From Ectocarpus siliculosus (Eukaryota; Sar; Phaeophyceae; Ectocarpales; Ectocarpaceae), in assembly GCA_000310025.1 (NCBI GenBank), contig FN649741.1, positions 6,601,257 to 6,665,256 on the forward strand: 64,000 nt of DNA, read 5' to 3'. The translations under genes and the position numbers were made by a program. The notes beneath the pieces are model-generated. The model made no database searches. It was given only the letters and a program-made list of their open reading frames with translations, and was not told the DNA's origin. This document shows positions 34,325 through 49,300 of the stretch, one piece after another. Every line of letters starts with the position of its first letter. The first letter of the stretch is position 1.

Positions 34325-37300
34325 CTATCGGGAGGCGGTGGACGACGACCACCGCCGCAGCATTGGCCGTGACGAGTCACTACTGGACGTTCTCCTGGTG
34401 CTCGCTACCGTTACGCCGCCGTTGCTCCCACCGGTGCCGTTGCCGTACTCCCCCGAGGACGACGGTGACTGAAAAACGCCTCCGGTGATCCGTTCGGCGC
34501 TTTGGAAGACCCAATCGTGGACGATCTTCCTCACCAACCGGTCGGCCACGCGAGCCGGGACCGGAGTGGCTTCGATCAGTGCCTGCATTTCGGTCACCTT
34601 GTTAACGCGGATATACGAGCGGGAACGCGGTACTCATGATTGGGGTGTGCTGTAGGGAAGGAGGTGGAGCCGTCTTCGTTGGGCAGACGCGTTGAACATC
34701 CTGGCTTGTTCAGGTAGGTCGTTGGTGGGATTGCGGCCAGCAGCGGCAAAAAAAACAATCGCTGGTAGACGTGAACAGGGGTGCACAACCGCTGCCAAGA
34801 GCTGAATTACACGACTGGTAAACCATAACACTCGCATAGGCAGCAACAAACTTGGGTTTAGTCCATTGTTCAGAACCACGAGCGCCGTTTGAGTCGTCGT
34901 CTGGTATTCAGTACAACGTTATATTGCTGTCTTGCTCCTCCTACTAATGTTTAGAACCTTCCTCTCCTTTTCGGTATCGATGTGCGGGATACAAGTCGTT
35001 CCCACTGGCAAGCTGAGCAAGGAATACTGACCAGATGGACAGCGCCCGAAACAATGTTCGATATGCAGTGGAATAACAGCTCATTTTGCTTGCGCCTTCC
35101 GATAATTATTTCCTCCGTTGTCGATGGACGCCAGGGTGCGTTTCGAACTTCTTCTCCTGACGTAGAACAGGTTCGTGCTTCCACCGACACTGGCGGTGAC
35201 TGGACTTGAGCGACACTAAACGCTTGGCAGCAACCACGATCAGCCACCGCCGCCTCGAGATTTTGGGATTGGGGCAATCACATTGACGTCACGCGAACCC
35301 CCTCCCCCGCCGATCGGGATTGACAAAACACACCAAACATGCAAAACAATTGCATGCCCGAGGATTGCCCGATTGTCAACTTCGCTGCCGTGAATATCAG
35401 ACACGGCGGTTAATGACGTCTTCCAGGGTCTGGTGAACGGCACCTTCGAACAAATCCCACCCTCGTCTCCCGACCGCGTCATATCCAACCCACCGTTATG
35501 TACCGCGGGCAGTTGAACGACAGCTGCCTTCCCACTATCGTCGAGCTCCCTGGAGGTCTCCGGACCATCACCACGGGCCGCCCATCCACCCCGCATACCC
35601 CGGTAGAGCCCTGCAGGAACATCTTGAGCGACGGACGCCTAGGCCTGTCCTGAGGCGACGTGTTTCTCCATCCACCCAGACGCCACCGCATGCAGGCGGT
35701 GGCCCAGCGTATTCTTGTTTTCAACGAACACCTGCCGTCGACGGGGAGGACAGCTCGTTCACGGTGCGTACGCTAACGTCGCTTGTACGTGGCCCTCGCG
35801 CGGAAATCACCACGTGTCTCACAAAGATACGGGGATGAAAGTGATCCCGACGTGGGCGCCGCAAACATGGCACTATGGCGTGAGGATGGTGGAACAACGT
35901 ACAGGTCTGCATGGGTGTGCGTGAGGGCGTAGCCATGGGTAAACACGTCTTCGCAAGATATGAACGGGGGTATGTCGGCTACATTGGGAGCTTTCTACCG
36001 TTTTGTATTTTCGACTTGTCACGTTCATCCAGCAAATTCCACGCCCACTTTTCTTCACGCCGTCCTGTCATGCCATTCTCGCGCAGGATCTCCGATTGGG
36101 TAGGCAACACAGAGAGACCCTCCGCGTTGCACGTCCAATCATCTGTGGTGGGCTCCATAGGTCATTCCTTCAGCAGAGCTTACGGGCTCCCGTTGTTCTA
36201 CGGGGTCATACCTCGAACCCGCGGTTGTTCGCCTACCAACACGAATGAGAAACCACATAAAAGTTCTGCTACATAAGCGTAGGGCCTGCGGTACTACTCT
36301 CTTCCCTTTCAAACACCCTGAGGAGGGTGCTCTTGGCGCCGAAAGTTGGCGTCGTAAACATTAACGAGCAGACACGTATCACACACACGAAACTGACGCT
36401 AGGATCTGCTCCGGTTGTCGAGCCGTTACCGTAAGTGCGGCACCCACCAAGACATGCCGACGAAGGCGATGAACGACTGGAATATGGTGTCCTCGCCGCG
36501 CATGCCACTCACAACTCCTCGGTAGGCCTTGACAACAACGACAGAGAGCGCGAGCGCCGGGGACATTATTCGTGATTCGGCTGAAAGGCAGGGGGATGAG
36601 AGTTTACGGCATAACGCATCTTCTCCTTGCGTGCGTAGGCCTTGCGTGCGTAGGGGGGGGGGTGAGGTATTTGGCGAGTCGCATGAAGGGTGAGCTGCAT
36701 CCTGCTAAGGGTGTTCGGCATCTTGTGCTTACTTCCTTGCGTGCGGATGACAGCTACGTATGACTTAATTTATTTTCTGGTGCTTTCACTTCCAGAGACA
36801 GTTGTAAGCACTGTGTAACTGCCTCGAGGGTGCTTGACCAATATTAACACAACGTGGTGCGATCATCCCCCGTTGCGCGGAGTGAGGGTTCTCGACCCCG
36901 CACAACATGATCTACTCGACCACCATTATGGTTACCGCCAAAAAAAAAACCGACGTAAAAAAAAAAAAAGGTAACCTGGTTGCCGAGTTCACGAAGTGAA
37001 TTGGCTTCTTTCACAACGTCGTTGCCAAGCGACGAAAACCCAATCCCGATGGCAAACACCGAGCGGGGGGCTTGTTTTACAACGTCGTTGCCAAGCGACG
37101 AAAACCCAAACCCCGATGGTAAACACTGGGGGGGGGGGGGGGGGGGGGGGGGGTAAAAGGCCCAAAAAAAAAACAAAAAAAAAAAAATTTCNNNNNNNNN
37201 NNNNNNNNNNNNNNNNNNNNNNNNNNNNNNNNNNNNNNNNNNNNNNNNNNNNNNNNNNNNNNNNNNNNNNNNNNNNNNNNNNNNNNNNNNNAGAAGGAAA

Positions 37301-40300
37301 AAGGGGGGGGGGGGGGGGGGGGGGGGGGCGTAAGGGTCGGCAGAGAGCCATAAGACGAACAATTCCCGGCTTCGTGAGGGCGCGAGCACGGGTTCTTTGA
37401 GGCTCACTGCGGTCGGTCGTGCTGTAGCATAGGTGTTTCGGCCTAGTCTCCGGCTTAGTCCTCGAGTCTGGGCAGGGCGATCTACTTTGCTTACTGTTGG
37501 GCTTTTCGCAGAACAGTGCTACTTTGCATGGGCGGGGTTGGGCGACTGATTCCGAGACAATTTGTTTTGTTTCTTCTTGGTCCTGCGAAAGTCAATCTCT
37601 TGCCCTCAAGAATACGGAAGAAGATGTGCCCCGGATCGGCGACGGAACGATCCATCACTTCCGGGATGAGCACACGATCCAACACTATGCGCCATCATTC
37701 AGTGCCTCAAAACTGCCTGAAGCTTCATGCGCCTGGTACCACCACAACAACCTGGCGGTAGACATACCAGCGGTGGTGCCATCAGCAACCGACGCCGCAG
37801 GTAAGGTTTTTGTGAGCAACACAACTTGCGAAACACGAGGATGAGCAACCCTTAACCAACAACTACAGCAGCACCAAAAAATACAAAAAAAAACACTTGC
37901 AACACCACCACCAACATCAACAACAACAACAACAACAACACCAAGCACCCCACCTCGAGAAAGATAGCGATCACCACGTTCAGCAGCAACACCACGCCCA
38001 GGACCTGGTACAGCACCACCGCCACCGGCCCGACCGTGGGCTGCGCGTCCAGGATCTGCGGGTAGAAATTCTCCGACTCCCCCAGGGAGATGCGGGTCAC
38101 GCTCCCCCACGCTTCCACCAGGGTGGAAAACTCTTTCGTGCTGGACCCGACGAGGAGCCATGTGAGGGCGGCAAACGCAAGGATTACCTGGAGAAAGAGT
38201 GGAAAAAAAGTAACAGTTGAGCCGGGTTTCCATGTCAGTCTGTCGCTTATATTTTTATGCTCTCATGTGGTTTTCTTCGCGGGACGTGTGTGTATGCACG
38301 TGTTGTTCGTCCCCTTGCCGAAACTGTGATATCTAACTAGTGCTTTGGTCGGTAAATATGCGATACACCCTTCGACATGTTCGAAGATCGGGTCGTCAAC
38401 GTCTGACCGAAACTAAAATCATTGTTTGCGTGGTGGACACGGAGAGGCGGGAGAAACCTGCCGAGAGTGTTGGTGGCAAAAACAGAATGCCGGAAACACA
38501 AGCAAGGGATATAGTAGTCTTGACTCCCTTGTCAAAAGCTTCAGTTCCATAGTGTGTGATTACATACGTCTGTGGACGTTTCAATACAAGCAACGGCTTT
38601 CAACAGGAAAAGCTACCATTTCTTCACCTCGGCCCACGAAGAAAGCGGGCTACACGCGACCACACCGAGAAGCGAAACACTACCTCTGACCACCGCGACT
38701 ATGCACAACGCACTACCAACAGCGTCGTCAGTACTATGACCAGCACCAGTACCCCAAGACACCTCTTGTCCGGCAACGGGTTCCGCCTTACCAGGAAAAA
38801 CACGAACAGGAAGTGGTCGAGGTGGGTGCTCGCTCTGCTAAGGGTGTCGGTGACGATGCTCATGCGCTTGTGGAACGTGAGCATCTGTGTGAAGCGGAGG
38901 CGTGAGGTGCAGCCAAAAAAAAGGAAGAAGGACGCGGTTGCCCTAGGCGGAACAATGTCACGTGTCAGCAGAAGGCGACAAACTGATAAAGCAGAGCAAA
39001 GCCGAGAATAACGAAACATTTCAAGTCCAAAAGGAGTAATGGAAACAGAAGACTCGCCCTCGAAATGCGCCGTCCTCGCACAAGACACATCACCATTACC
39101 TCCTCAAACTTATCTCGTATGACTTGCCACGAACGTCGAGACGGAAAAAGCAAGCAGATACGAATGTATGCACCCAGCTGGTGTAACCACCAATGAAACT
39201 AACGCAACACACACGACCTCCGTAAAACCCCATCACGAGCGCCGCCATCGTGTGTGACGGCGATTTGTTCTCTCTGACCAGCGTACCTACTTCACTCAAA
39301 GAGGAGTTCAACAAATTGGACTGTCGTCTGCCGAATTTTCTCCAAGCGCCCGGGCACCGGCGGTTTCACATTCTCCTGTACATTTCCCCGCTCACAGTTT
39401 CGAGAGCAACTGTTGCAACTGTCCAAGTAGTGAGGGCGTGCACTATCGTCCCTTTTGGGGACATGGAACACGGAACAGGGAACTCGGAATTTCTGTCTGA
39501 TTGGCCAGTCACACAAAACAACTTTCCTGGAAACAAGAACTGATACACACGTTCCCTGTTTGAGGTAGTTACGCCGCACCATAATTTTAACTCTCGAGGG
39601 AGTTCAAATTAGCCAACAGACCATAGGGAACGTGGAACACGGGCTCTTCCGTGGCAAATCAGGACGTGGTGGAATATCTGTGATCGCTCTCGGGCATGTG
39701 GCTGCCACAGGTGCTGCATGCTACTAGTTCAAGCCGTATAGACATTGCCAACATCACCCGGTGTCTCGCATGCGAAAAAACGGCGGTGGATGCTCGTGTA
39801 GCCGTTGCATGGAGGACCACAAAAGTGTCAAACATATGGCAAGCTGTCGTGGACCACAACTCAAAAGCAAGCCGTCCAGAGCACCGTCGAGGGTGCGGAT
39901 TGCATGACGAGCACTGCATCTTCTAGCCGATATCTAGCGCATGTGTTTGATGTGCGCTCGTCAACAGCTTCCTTCAATATCTACACCGCCCTGTACCCCC
40001 CACTTGTCTTTTCTGCTGCATCCAATGGTTGTGTTTGTTGCCTTTGGGTACTTGCGGGCCGCACGCGCGCTGAATTGTTCCGTGTTCCTGGAAATGTGGC
40101 GTATGTTAGGACACAACGACACGGCACAGGGACACAGGGAATTCCGAGTTCCCTGTTCCCGGTTCCCTGTCTAGCAAAGGGACGTTAGTACACGCCCTGA
40201 ATATCGACATGTTTCACCATACCATTACAACCACGAACACCTTCGGAACAAAGTTTCTCTTCCGTCGTATCGCTGGGTCGATCTCTTGCCTGGAATATCC

Positions 40301-43300
40301 AGCGGTAGAGTCCGGCCAAGGTTGTGAGGAGAAAAATGATGTGGAGTGCCCACGAGAAAAGAGCCGCTTCTTGGAGGGCCAGAACCTGCCCAACTAGCTG
40401 CGTCGACCATTGTCGTTTATTCGACGTAGCGAGCGGACAAGTAGCAAAATGGTAGGCTTTTGGGTTCCAGGGCAATCTGTCTCTGAGAACAAAAAACGGC
40501 GTTAATGCAAGCAAAATTTCGTCGGTTGCGCGCGTGGTGAATCGTAGTCCATTCCCTTCCCCACTTGCAAGTAGGAGAGCTGCGGGCAATTCCACGGTCT
40601 CTGCCCTTTGGGCTAGGCTTCAGGACACAAAATGCACGCGTACATAGCATGCACTACCATGTTTCGATGATGACCAACGATTGGCGGTAACCAGTCGACC
40701 TAGAAATTGTATTTATGGATACGGTCCTTCAGTGGCGGAGGGCGGAGGGATCGATGAATAAGGTATCGTTGAACGAGGCTACACACTACAATAGAGAGCT
40801 ACTGCAATTATGCTCGAGGTTTCTTAGAGAACATCAGCCCGGTCGAACAAACAGCCCAAAGCTAGGCCGCGTCGTGTGATGGAGCAGCGCGAACAAATCC
40901 CACGTTTTGCCGGGGCTGAAAAATGAGAGTCCTCAACCGGTAGCTCTATCGAGAATGGTGGCGACGGTGAACCTGCATGCGAAATTTTCCAAACATACCG
41001 CGTCTAGTACCGCACTCTCTTCGCCCGTGTTTTGAACAACCACCTCGAGCGCGATGACCTGTCCCAGAAATGCCCAGCCCTGCCCGAAGAAATCGCGAGG
41101 ATAAGGGGCAAATATGGCAGGGCTGTGAGGAAAACCCAGGGTAGTAGCGACACGGATGTGAGGAAAATCCGGGGTGGACGAAATTCGAAGGTTGCTTCAG
41201 GAAGGACCGACGGCCATGATGAACGTTACGGGGAATGGCGCCAAAGGGATGGACACCATGAAACTGCTGCCATCCATGCGGCAAGGAAAAGCGGGGTCAG
41301 AAGCAAAAGCAAGCACGAAGCCAAGTATGCCCACAGGCGACAACAGTGTTGCGCTTTCAAAAACGAAGCGACGGGAGGCCTGCCTGCCTGCCTGCCTCGC
41401 GACTCACCAGCCACATCAGAACGTTGAGGATGATCAGAGTGAAAAAGGTGAAGCCGCAGAAGCAGTGACATTTGTTTCCTGCGGATAGAAAACGCAGAGG
41501 GCGGAAAAGGGGGTTCCAGAGCTTGAGGTGCCGGCACAAGCCCGTCGGGGGAGCGGGGCTTCTAGCGGTCAAATGCCCCGCAGCGCATGCTGTTCACGAT
41601 GCGGGGACAACGTTGAGTCTGGAGGGACAACCAATGTGGTCACGGTACAGCTTTCGCCGCCTGCGTGCCGTGCCATATGGGGATCACTGCATCTGGTTGT
41701 CATCCAATGGAACAACAAGGGGTCGCCGTGTGTCGATAGCTCGTAGGCCCATCAGCCGCTGTTGACCCAAATGAGGCCAAGCGCCAGGACTGCCGGAGCC
41801 CGACACTGACGTAGCTACCGCTGTGCTTAGAACAGAAGCTCAAACTCACGCCTGGCCTTGGCACGCCTGTTTCGATACCACTTCCTCGTGTCGTGCCGGA
41901 TCATGGCCAGTGTCAGGCACACAAAAATCAACCCCAGGATCCACCGGATCCTGAGATGGGCGACAATGGTAGACAGTCGGGGAGAGGGAGAAGCAGGAAG
42001 GGAGACGGAAAGGAAACAGTGTTTGTGTTTCCATGCACATGGCAGCGTGAGAGAGAGACGATCAATGATAGCGAATATGAGTGAGCGACAACGAGGGAAA
42101 GAATGGGGGAGAGAATGAGAGTGCCAAGTGAAAACACGCGTGAGGAGAACCGTAGCATTTTCGCGACGGGTGTAAACACGGGATGTGGTACACGGGCCAC
42201 GGTTGCGGATTTCATCCGTGACGCAAGGCAAGACTCAAGCCGAACGAAGGGGTTCAAGCCGCCAGTGACAGCAAGTTTCATGTGAGGGATGGAGTGAACC
42301 TGCCGATGTGAGTACAACTTCTACGCATAACAGTGATCTTGCTGTTGTTGCTGCTGCTGCTGCTGCCGCTGCTGCTCCCGCTCCCGCTCCCGCTGTCGAA
42401 GTTTCTACTACGGCGGCTGCTACTACCCCTGCCTCTACTGTCGAATCTGCGTCTCATACTGCACCTGTCACTCCCCTGTCCTGCGTTTCCTGTCAGAATG
42501 TAGGCCGTCACGAGCTCGTTCGCCTCTACTTCACCCCCTGCGGAGGTACAAACGAACCAGAGATGTAAGACCGAAAAACAGGTGGCGGGAGCTTGTTGGT
42601 GGTGGTGTTCATAGTGGTGGTGATGGTACTTCAATGTGTTGTGTTCGTCGCTGTTGTTTGCTGCTGCTGCTGCTGATGCTGCTGCTGCTGCTTCTGCTGT
42701 TGCTGCTGGTGTTCGATGTTCTGTCTTATCCCCACTTGAAACGCTGCTCCGACGCCTGCACGGCCCAAAGACTACTCACGCGATTTCGTTCAATCCACCG
42801 CAAAACCGTCAGTTCGCCCCCGTCAAAAACGAGATCCGAATACATAGCGGAAAATATTCTCTGTGTTTGCTGACTATAGTATGCTATACTAGCTTGCGAA
42901 CGATGGGTTTTCGAAGACCGGGACCTGATATCTGGCGTAATGGTTCCAAGGGATCTTGTGCCCCAATAGCAGAACAAAATCCGCCACACGGGAGCAAACT
43001 TGACAGTGCTTCCTGGTAATTTCGGACCATAAAACAGCAAAAATCAACCGACGAACCATACAACTTCGACGAGATCATGCATTGGTGAGTCGTCCACGCC
43101 CACGTTGATGCTACGCAAACCACCACCAAAACAAACGTCGGTACTGCTCGACGCGAAGCTCGTGAGATAGAACGAAAACCAATTTCGCCATCTTCACTTG
43201 CTTGTACAGCACACTACCTCTGCACAACGGTAACAACGAAAAGTAGCACAACGGTTCAGCAACCAAGAGACACCGACGCCGAACGATGCATCTCCAACGC

Positions 43301-46300
43301 CCTACAGCAGTACTGATGAAAAATTAATATTTCCGGCAGCGCTCACTCGGCGCAGGCGCTCCTGCCAGCGGGTAAAAAAAACACCTTGGTTGTCAAGGCC
43401 AAGGCCGTGTACGATCTTGACAGGGAAATAGACAACAACAAGCCTAAAACTGTTCAACCGAAATCCGCACCGGGGTGGAAGCCTTGGGCGATGGTCATGG
43501 AGCTAGAGCAACGGCAACCAGAATTCTAGGGTATTGAACTCTAACCCGATGTTGAGGGAACAATGGCAAACATTGTCCATAACCTCTTTCACAAGAATCC
43601 AGTATACCACATCAAAGATACGCCATACCAGACTAAAGCAAACGATCGAAAGGGTGCCCGATGTTGATGGAACCATGAGCAAAGATGAACCACTACCGTA
43701 AAATCAAACAAAAAAGCGAGAGAGTGAACCCGGCGTTGACAGAACCGACCCAAAGATACGGAATATTACCAGACCAAAACCCAAATGCGCTTAGCGTACG
43801 TGAACCCGGGTAGGCAGTGTCAGAGCAAAGATACTCCAGTTTACCAAGAAAAACCAGTTTCCACTTCACACCGTCGAAAGCGGGCCCAATTTGACAAACC
43901 AAGAGCAAAGAGACATCATCACCAGCCAAACCAAATTCCGCTCAACCCGATGGATCGCAAGCCATTGATGGGAGCTGAGAAAAGCCAAACCACAACCTGA
44001 ATTATCCAAATCCGCTTACCGTGATCGAAAGTGAAGCCGATGTTGATAGAGCCGAAGGCCGACCCCTGGTTCCCGTTGTATGTCACGAGAAGAACATTCA
44101 CGGAGCGAACCTCGTCCCGAGGGATCACGTCCAGATCTTCCATCACCAAGAGGGTGCAGTACCCAAAGTTGAGCTGCTTGTATGGCGAGAACCATGGTGC
44201 GCGTGTATTTGCGGGTAAGCCGATCGTGCATCAACATGGCAAGGTAAGTGGGAATCGGGGATCTCTCCGGCAGTCGGGTATCACAAGGGGTTCGGTCTAG
44301 TGAAGAGGAGAGAGGCGAGAGGGTGGCAATATGTAAGAAGACGTACACAGACAAGTCAGAGCTTCTGCGACTCCGTGTCGACGCTCCATGTCTGCCCGTG
44401 TGCGCAGTCGTGGTTGCCGAACCTTGCAAGGCCCGATGTCGTCGGCTGAAATGGGTTTTGGGCTGGCAAAATACTCACCGAGGTGCATGTTCGAGCCAGT
44501 CGAAAAGCAACCGTTGTACATCGCTGCTGCGCGTACCCCCTCCCCCCCCCGCCTAGGAATTGTCGAAGCCTCCTGCATGCTCCAACGTGCTTCGTTAGTT
44601 TCGAGCACACACGATCCTACAGTATGCACAGCAAAAACAGAAGAAACGATGTATGACAGCCAGCGTCGCAAAGGCTGTGGGCGTACCTCACAAGGCGGCA
44701 TGTGAATAGAGGCGTCATGTTCTCTGCTTCCACAGCAGCTTCGGCGACAGTCTGAGAGGCTGCTGTTGTTGTTCTCTTCACATGAAACACCGTGCCTTCA
44801 TCAGTCTGTACTGATCTACCACTTGACGCGGTCGATTCCCGTTGTCACAGGCAAACGTTCCCACAAAAGGTACACTCGAGAAAAATGCACCCGAAGGGTC
44901 CCAAAAACAAATAAAAAACAGAGACACATATTCTTCAATCTATGTGACGTAAGAATGGAGCTGAAAGGCAACATCACGGCGGACCGGAGAGGTACATCCC
45001 CGTTCAATCTTGGTGCCGGCGGATTGTTCTGAGTTCTGCCCACAAATATCAGGGCCTGCTGCCTCATCTCCACGCAAGAAAGCGAGTCTCCCCTCTACTC
45101 GAATGCAGACGTGGCAACACTTGTTGAGTGTGCCGTTCACTCACCCCAGCGTTGAAGCCTCCGGCGTCGAGGAGCACAGGGTATCCAGATGCCACTGAGA
45201 AAAGCAGTGAGTTAGGGTAGGCAGGAGGTTTAGCAACCAGAGTAAACATGAATAACGAAAGGGGCGCCAAAACATTCGAAAAGCCCCCTCGCGGGGATGT
45301 CTTGAGAGACCAAGCAGTCAACCCGGAGGTACACCAAACTGTACTAGGTACTGCTGTAGCCCCGATTGGTTGTGAGGTCTGCGAAGAGCCGGCGCTACAA
45401 ACATGGCCCCGAAAAAATACAAGAGGGTGGTGTGACAAAGGGCCTCTGACCCTCGTACACCAGAGCCATCTCTCATCCCGGTAAGAGGGTACCCAACTAC
45501 ATATAGCGTGTCGACCCCGTGACAACCGATTTCGATCCTATCATATCGGAGCCCCTTTTTGTAAGGTACCGTGTAACGGAGCCACGACTTTACCTTTATC
45601 AGCTGGTGACTACAAGGAACACAAACCTCCGCTGTAGACCATTTGTTCGCCGAATCTCAAGGATCCCCATGGCTGTGGTAGGGTATAGGTGGTCTTGTTG
45701 GTACCCTCGTCGGCTAGACAGATATCGTAGTAGTCGCCGGACGAGGACGAAGAGCACTCATCGCTCGAGAGTCGATTTCTGCGGGTGAATGTCACCTACA
45801 GTTCGCCGAAGGGTAGAGGGGGGGGAGTGTACGCATTGTTGTGCATGCCGTTGTCGTTGGACCATTGACCTCGCATCCCCACAAAGCCGGGACGGAGCAC
45901 GCCGGGTTCTCACCGGACCAGGCTCTCACATCGCCAAGCGCGAAGCGCCGTGAGGTATTCGGCGAGTCGCATGAAGGGTGCGCTGCATCCTGCTAAGGGT
46001 GTTCGGCATCTTGTGCTTACTTCCTTGTGCACGGATGACAGCTGCGTATGACTTAATATATTTGCTGGTGCTTTCACTTCCAGAGACAGTTGTAAGCACT
46101 GTGCAACTGCCACGAGGATGCTTCACCATTTTAACACAACGTGGCGCGATCATCCCCCTTGCGCGGAGTGAGGGTTCGAAACCCCGCACAACATAATCTA
46201 CTCGACCACCATTATGGGTACCGCGAAAAAATAACAGAGGAAAAAATAAAAACGGTAACCTGGTTGCCAAGTTCACCAATGAATTGGTTTGTTTTACAAC

Positions 46301-49300
46301 GTCGTTGCCAAGCGACGAAAACCCAATCCCGATGGCAAACACCGAGGGGGGGGCTTGTTTTACAACGTCGTTGCCAAGCGACGAAAACCCAACCCCGATG
46401 GCAAACACCGGCCGGGGGCGGCGGGGGGGGTGTACTCATAGTCGTGCATGCCGTAGTCGTTAGACCATTGACCTCGCATCCCTACAAAGCCGGGACGGAA
46501 CACGCCGGGTTCTCACCGGTGGCGGCGGGGGGGGGGGGGCACATAGTGGCTGTAGCAAGTTGCGAAACGAGCGGAAACTTCAAAACACGCGAAAAAACAA
46601 AAGTACAGCAGCGGCCATCCAGCGAAGGGGGGGGCAAAATACCAAATATTCCCCCCCCGCATCTCTTTCCTTTCGAAGGGGGGGGAGGAAATGCGGGAGT
46701 ATTTGGTCTCTGTACACGAAACAAACAATACCAGGAGCTAGCACGGCAGTATTCAAAGGTGCAAAAAAATGCGCGCAGCACGTTAGGGTAGCAGCCCAGC
46801 TGGTTCGGAGACAGCAATTTGAACAAAAACTACACAACGTTCCACGAGTGAAAACTGTTCCTAAAAAATCCTGGTGTGTCAGGTCGCGGTACGACTCAAC
46901 CCACCAACCCCGATCCGCCCGCCAAGATCTATCATCGCATGCGGCTCAACGCACTCACCAGCATCCCGCCGATTACTCGGTTTCTGTCGCCCACGTACCC
47001 GTTTCCGTCGTAATCAATCTGTCAAACAAGATCACCAGAATCACCCGAAAGCATGGCATGAGCTAGGAAAAAAGAGGGCTGGCGTTGGGCCCACCGGAGT
47101 CAGTCCCGTTTGGGTGGAAATCTTGAAATTGAAATTTTGAAATTTTGACATGTTAGGTTGGAGCAATCCGGCATGCCGCCAGATGCGCCGACTAGACGGC
47201 GGGGGGACACCCAAGACGTCCGGGTCAACGGGACACACACACCAGCGACGAGCAAACAACAGAGAGGAAGTACCGATCGGTTTTCGCACCCTCTTGACTG
47301 AACGATGCCACAGACGGCTATCCAGCGGAAAGCGCATTGCATTTACAGGGCACATGCACCATGCACAAAAAACAACTATGATGACCCACGTATGTAGCTT
47401 TGCTGGCAAAAGCGCTACACCCTAGGCCAGATGCGCGCCGACGCGCGTACGGTTTTCCTCCCTACTCCAACTGTCCGAAAGAAAGACGCGCAAGAAGAAA
47501 GTGAATCGCAACCGGCAACCACAACGGGCGCGGGTACACCAGGCGCGTACGCGTCGACAATGAACACATCACGCTCCTCCAGGCCGAAAAAGAAACGCCC
47601 GAAACTCTCCGTGTGCCCCCAGTCTAGTTCGAAGTCGTCGCACTGGGTCGCCTGGATCATTTGCCAAGTTCACGGGCCAAAACAGCGCAGGAGTAGAGGC
47701 GGAAACTATTTGTTGTTGATGTTAATGTCGTCGTCGTCTTGTCTGGATATGAAAATTAATTCTGGCCTCCGTGCAGCACCTATTTTCCCCTACTCCTTGA
47801 GACAAAGCGACAAAGTCCCGAGGTCGTGAAACAACACCAGGCATCACACCGAAAAACCTCCCCCGCAAATAAGCAAAGAGTAACGAGCAAGGATACACAC
47901 GCGAGACGCCCGAAATGCAGACAAGTGCTATCGTGTTCATCCAAAGCGCCGACTTCACAGAGCCACATCTGGGAGAGGCTACATAGGTGCGAGTGACATT
48001 AGCGCAAATGATCCTGCTATCTGAATTGAAGCGTCGCTAGGATTTCACGCGCCCCTGTCTGCTTTGATCTTGACGGCTCGTGGCTCTTCCATGAACACGT
48101 TACTGCAGGGAAAGTGCTCCACGGAAGAACAGCAGGAGTCATCACAACTAGGCCGGGTGAAGCGCTCTCAGAAAGCGGATGTCAAAATAACCTTGATCTC
48201 ATCGTCGCTCGCTTGCTGGCGCGGGCTAGACGGGCAAATAAAATATGCAGACACAAAACAATAAAAATACTTGGTGCGTTCTCTGGTGGTGGTGTTCGCG
48301 CACACAGAGTTGTTTTGCATGCGTGGAGCGGCATCGGGTCGTCCCGTCTCGACCAATCGGGTCACCGTGCTTGCAGCGGTTGCACAACGCCGACGCTACC
48401 CGAGTTCCTGCTCTATATGTGTGTCAAATGGGGCACTGCAGGTAACCTTCCCGCGTGTGGACCAGCACCACAACATACACTTCCTTCCAAGAGCAAAAAT
48501 ATATATATATATATATGATATATATGGACAGCAGCCTTCCCGTTGCCGCTGTCGACAACTGGATGCTTCCGGGACCCTCCTGTAACCAGCGCAAGATGAA
48601 GCGAGCGCGACGCCACTCTACGTGCCAACATTGGAGTGACACGCAGGAGTGCGAACACCGGATTCGCGCGGATGCGTCGTGGCTAAGTCGTAACGCCTCT
48701 GTGCCATCGGGCTTTCACTGTTGTGACGAGAAACGCACACACAACAAGGAGAGCTGCAAACAAGCACAGGTTCACATCTTGGAACGACTGCGTTATCTTC
48801 ACACCAAATTGTCTCGGAAGGAAGTGGTGCGTACGGGGTCTAAGAGTTTCCCTCAACACTCTACTTGGAGCTACACGCCATCTGCAGACAAAGAAAAAGG
48901 GAGCGCTGCGTCCGTCCACGAGGTTTCCTATAACACTTAACAAGAATTCGCAAGACGTACGTTGAATTCCTCACGTTTTCGATGGTCACGTAGCCTCCGG
49001 AGGCCCGAACCCCGCCCGAGGGCTCAAGATCTAGTTCCGCGAGGAGGGCGGAGAAATTGGCCGCCGCCGCATCCGACGTTGCTGTGGACGACGAGGCGGT
49101 GGTATTGGAGGAGGGTAGCCCTAGAACCTCTTCGCACTTCTCTAGGAAAACACCCACGCAGCTGGTCGCGATCTGGTAGTGTGTCGACAGGCATGCATTC
49201 GCCAACGCCATCCCATCGTTGAGAGCGTTCGTTTGATGGGAGGGGAGGGGAGGGCGGCGAAACGTCAAATTCATGGGGCTGTGCCTCTTCCCGGCGGGCT

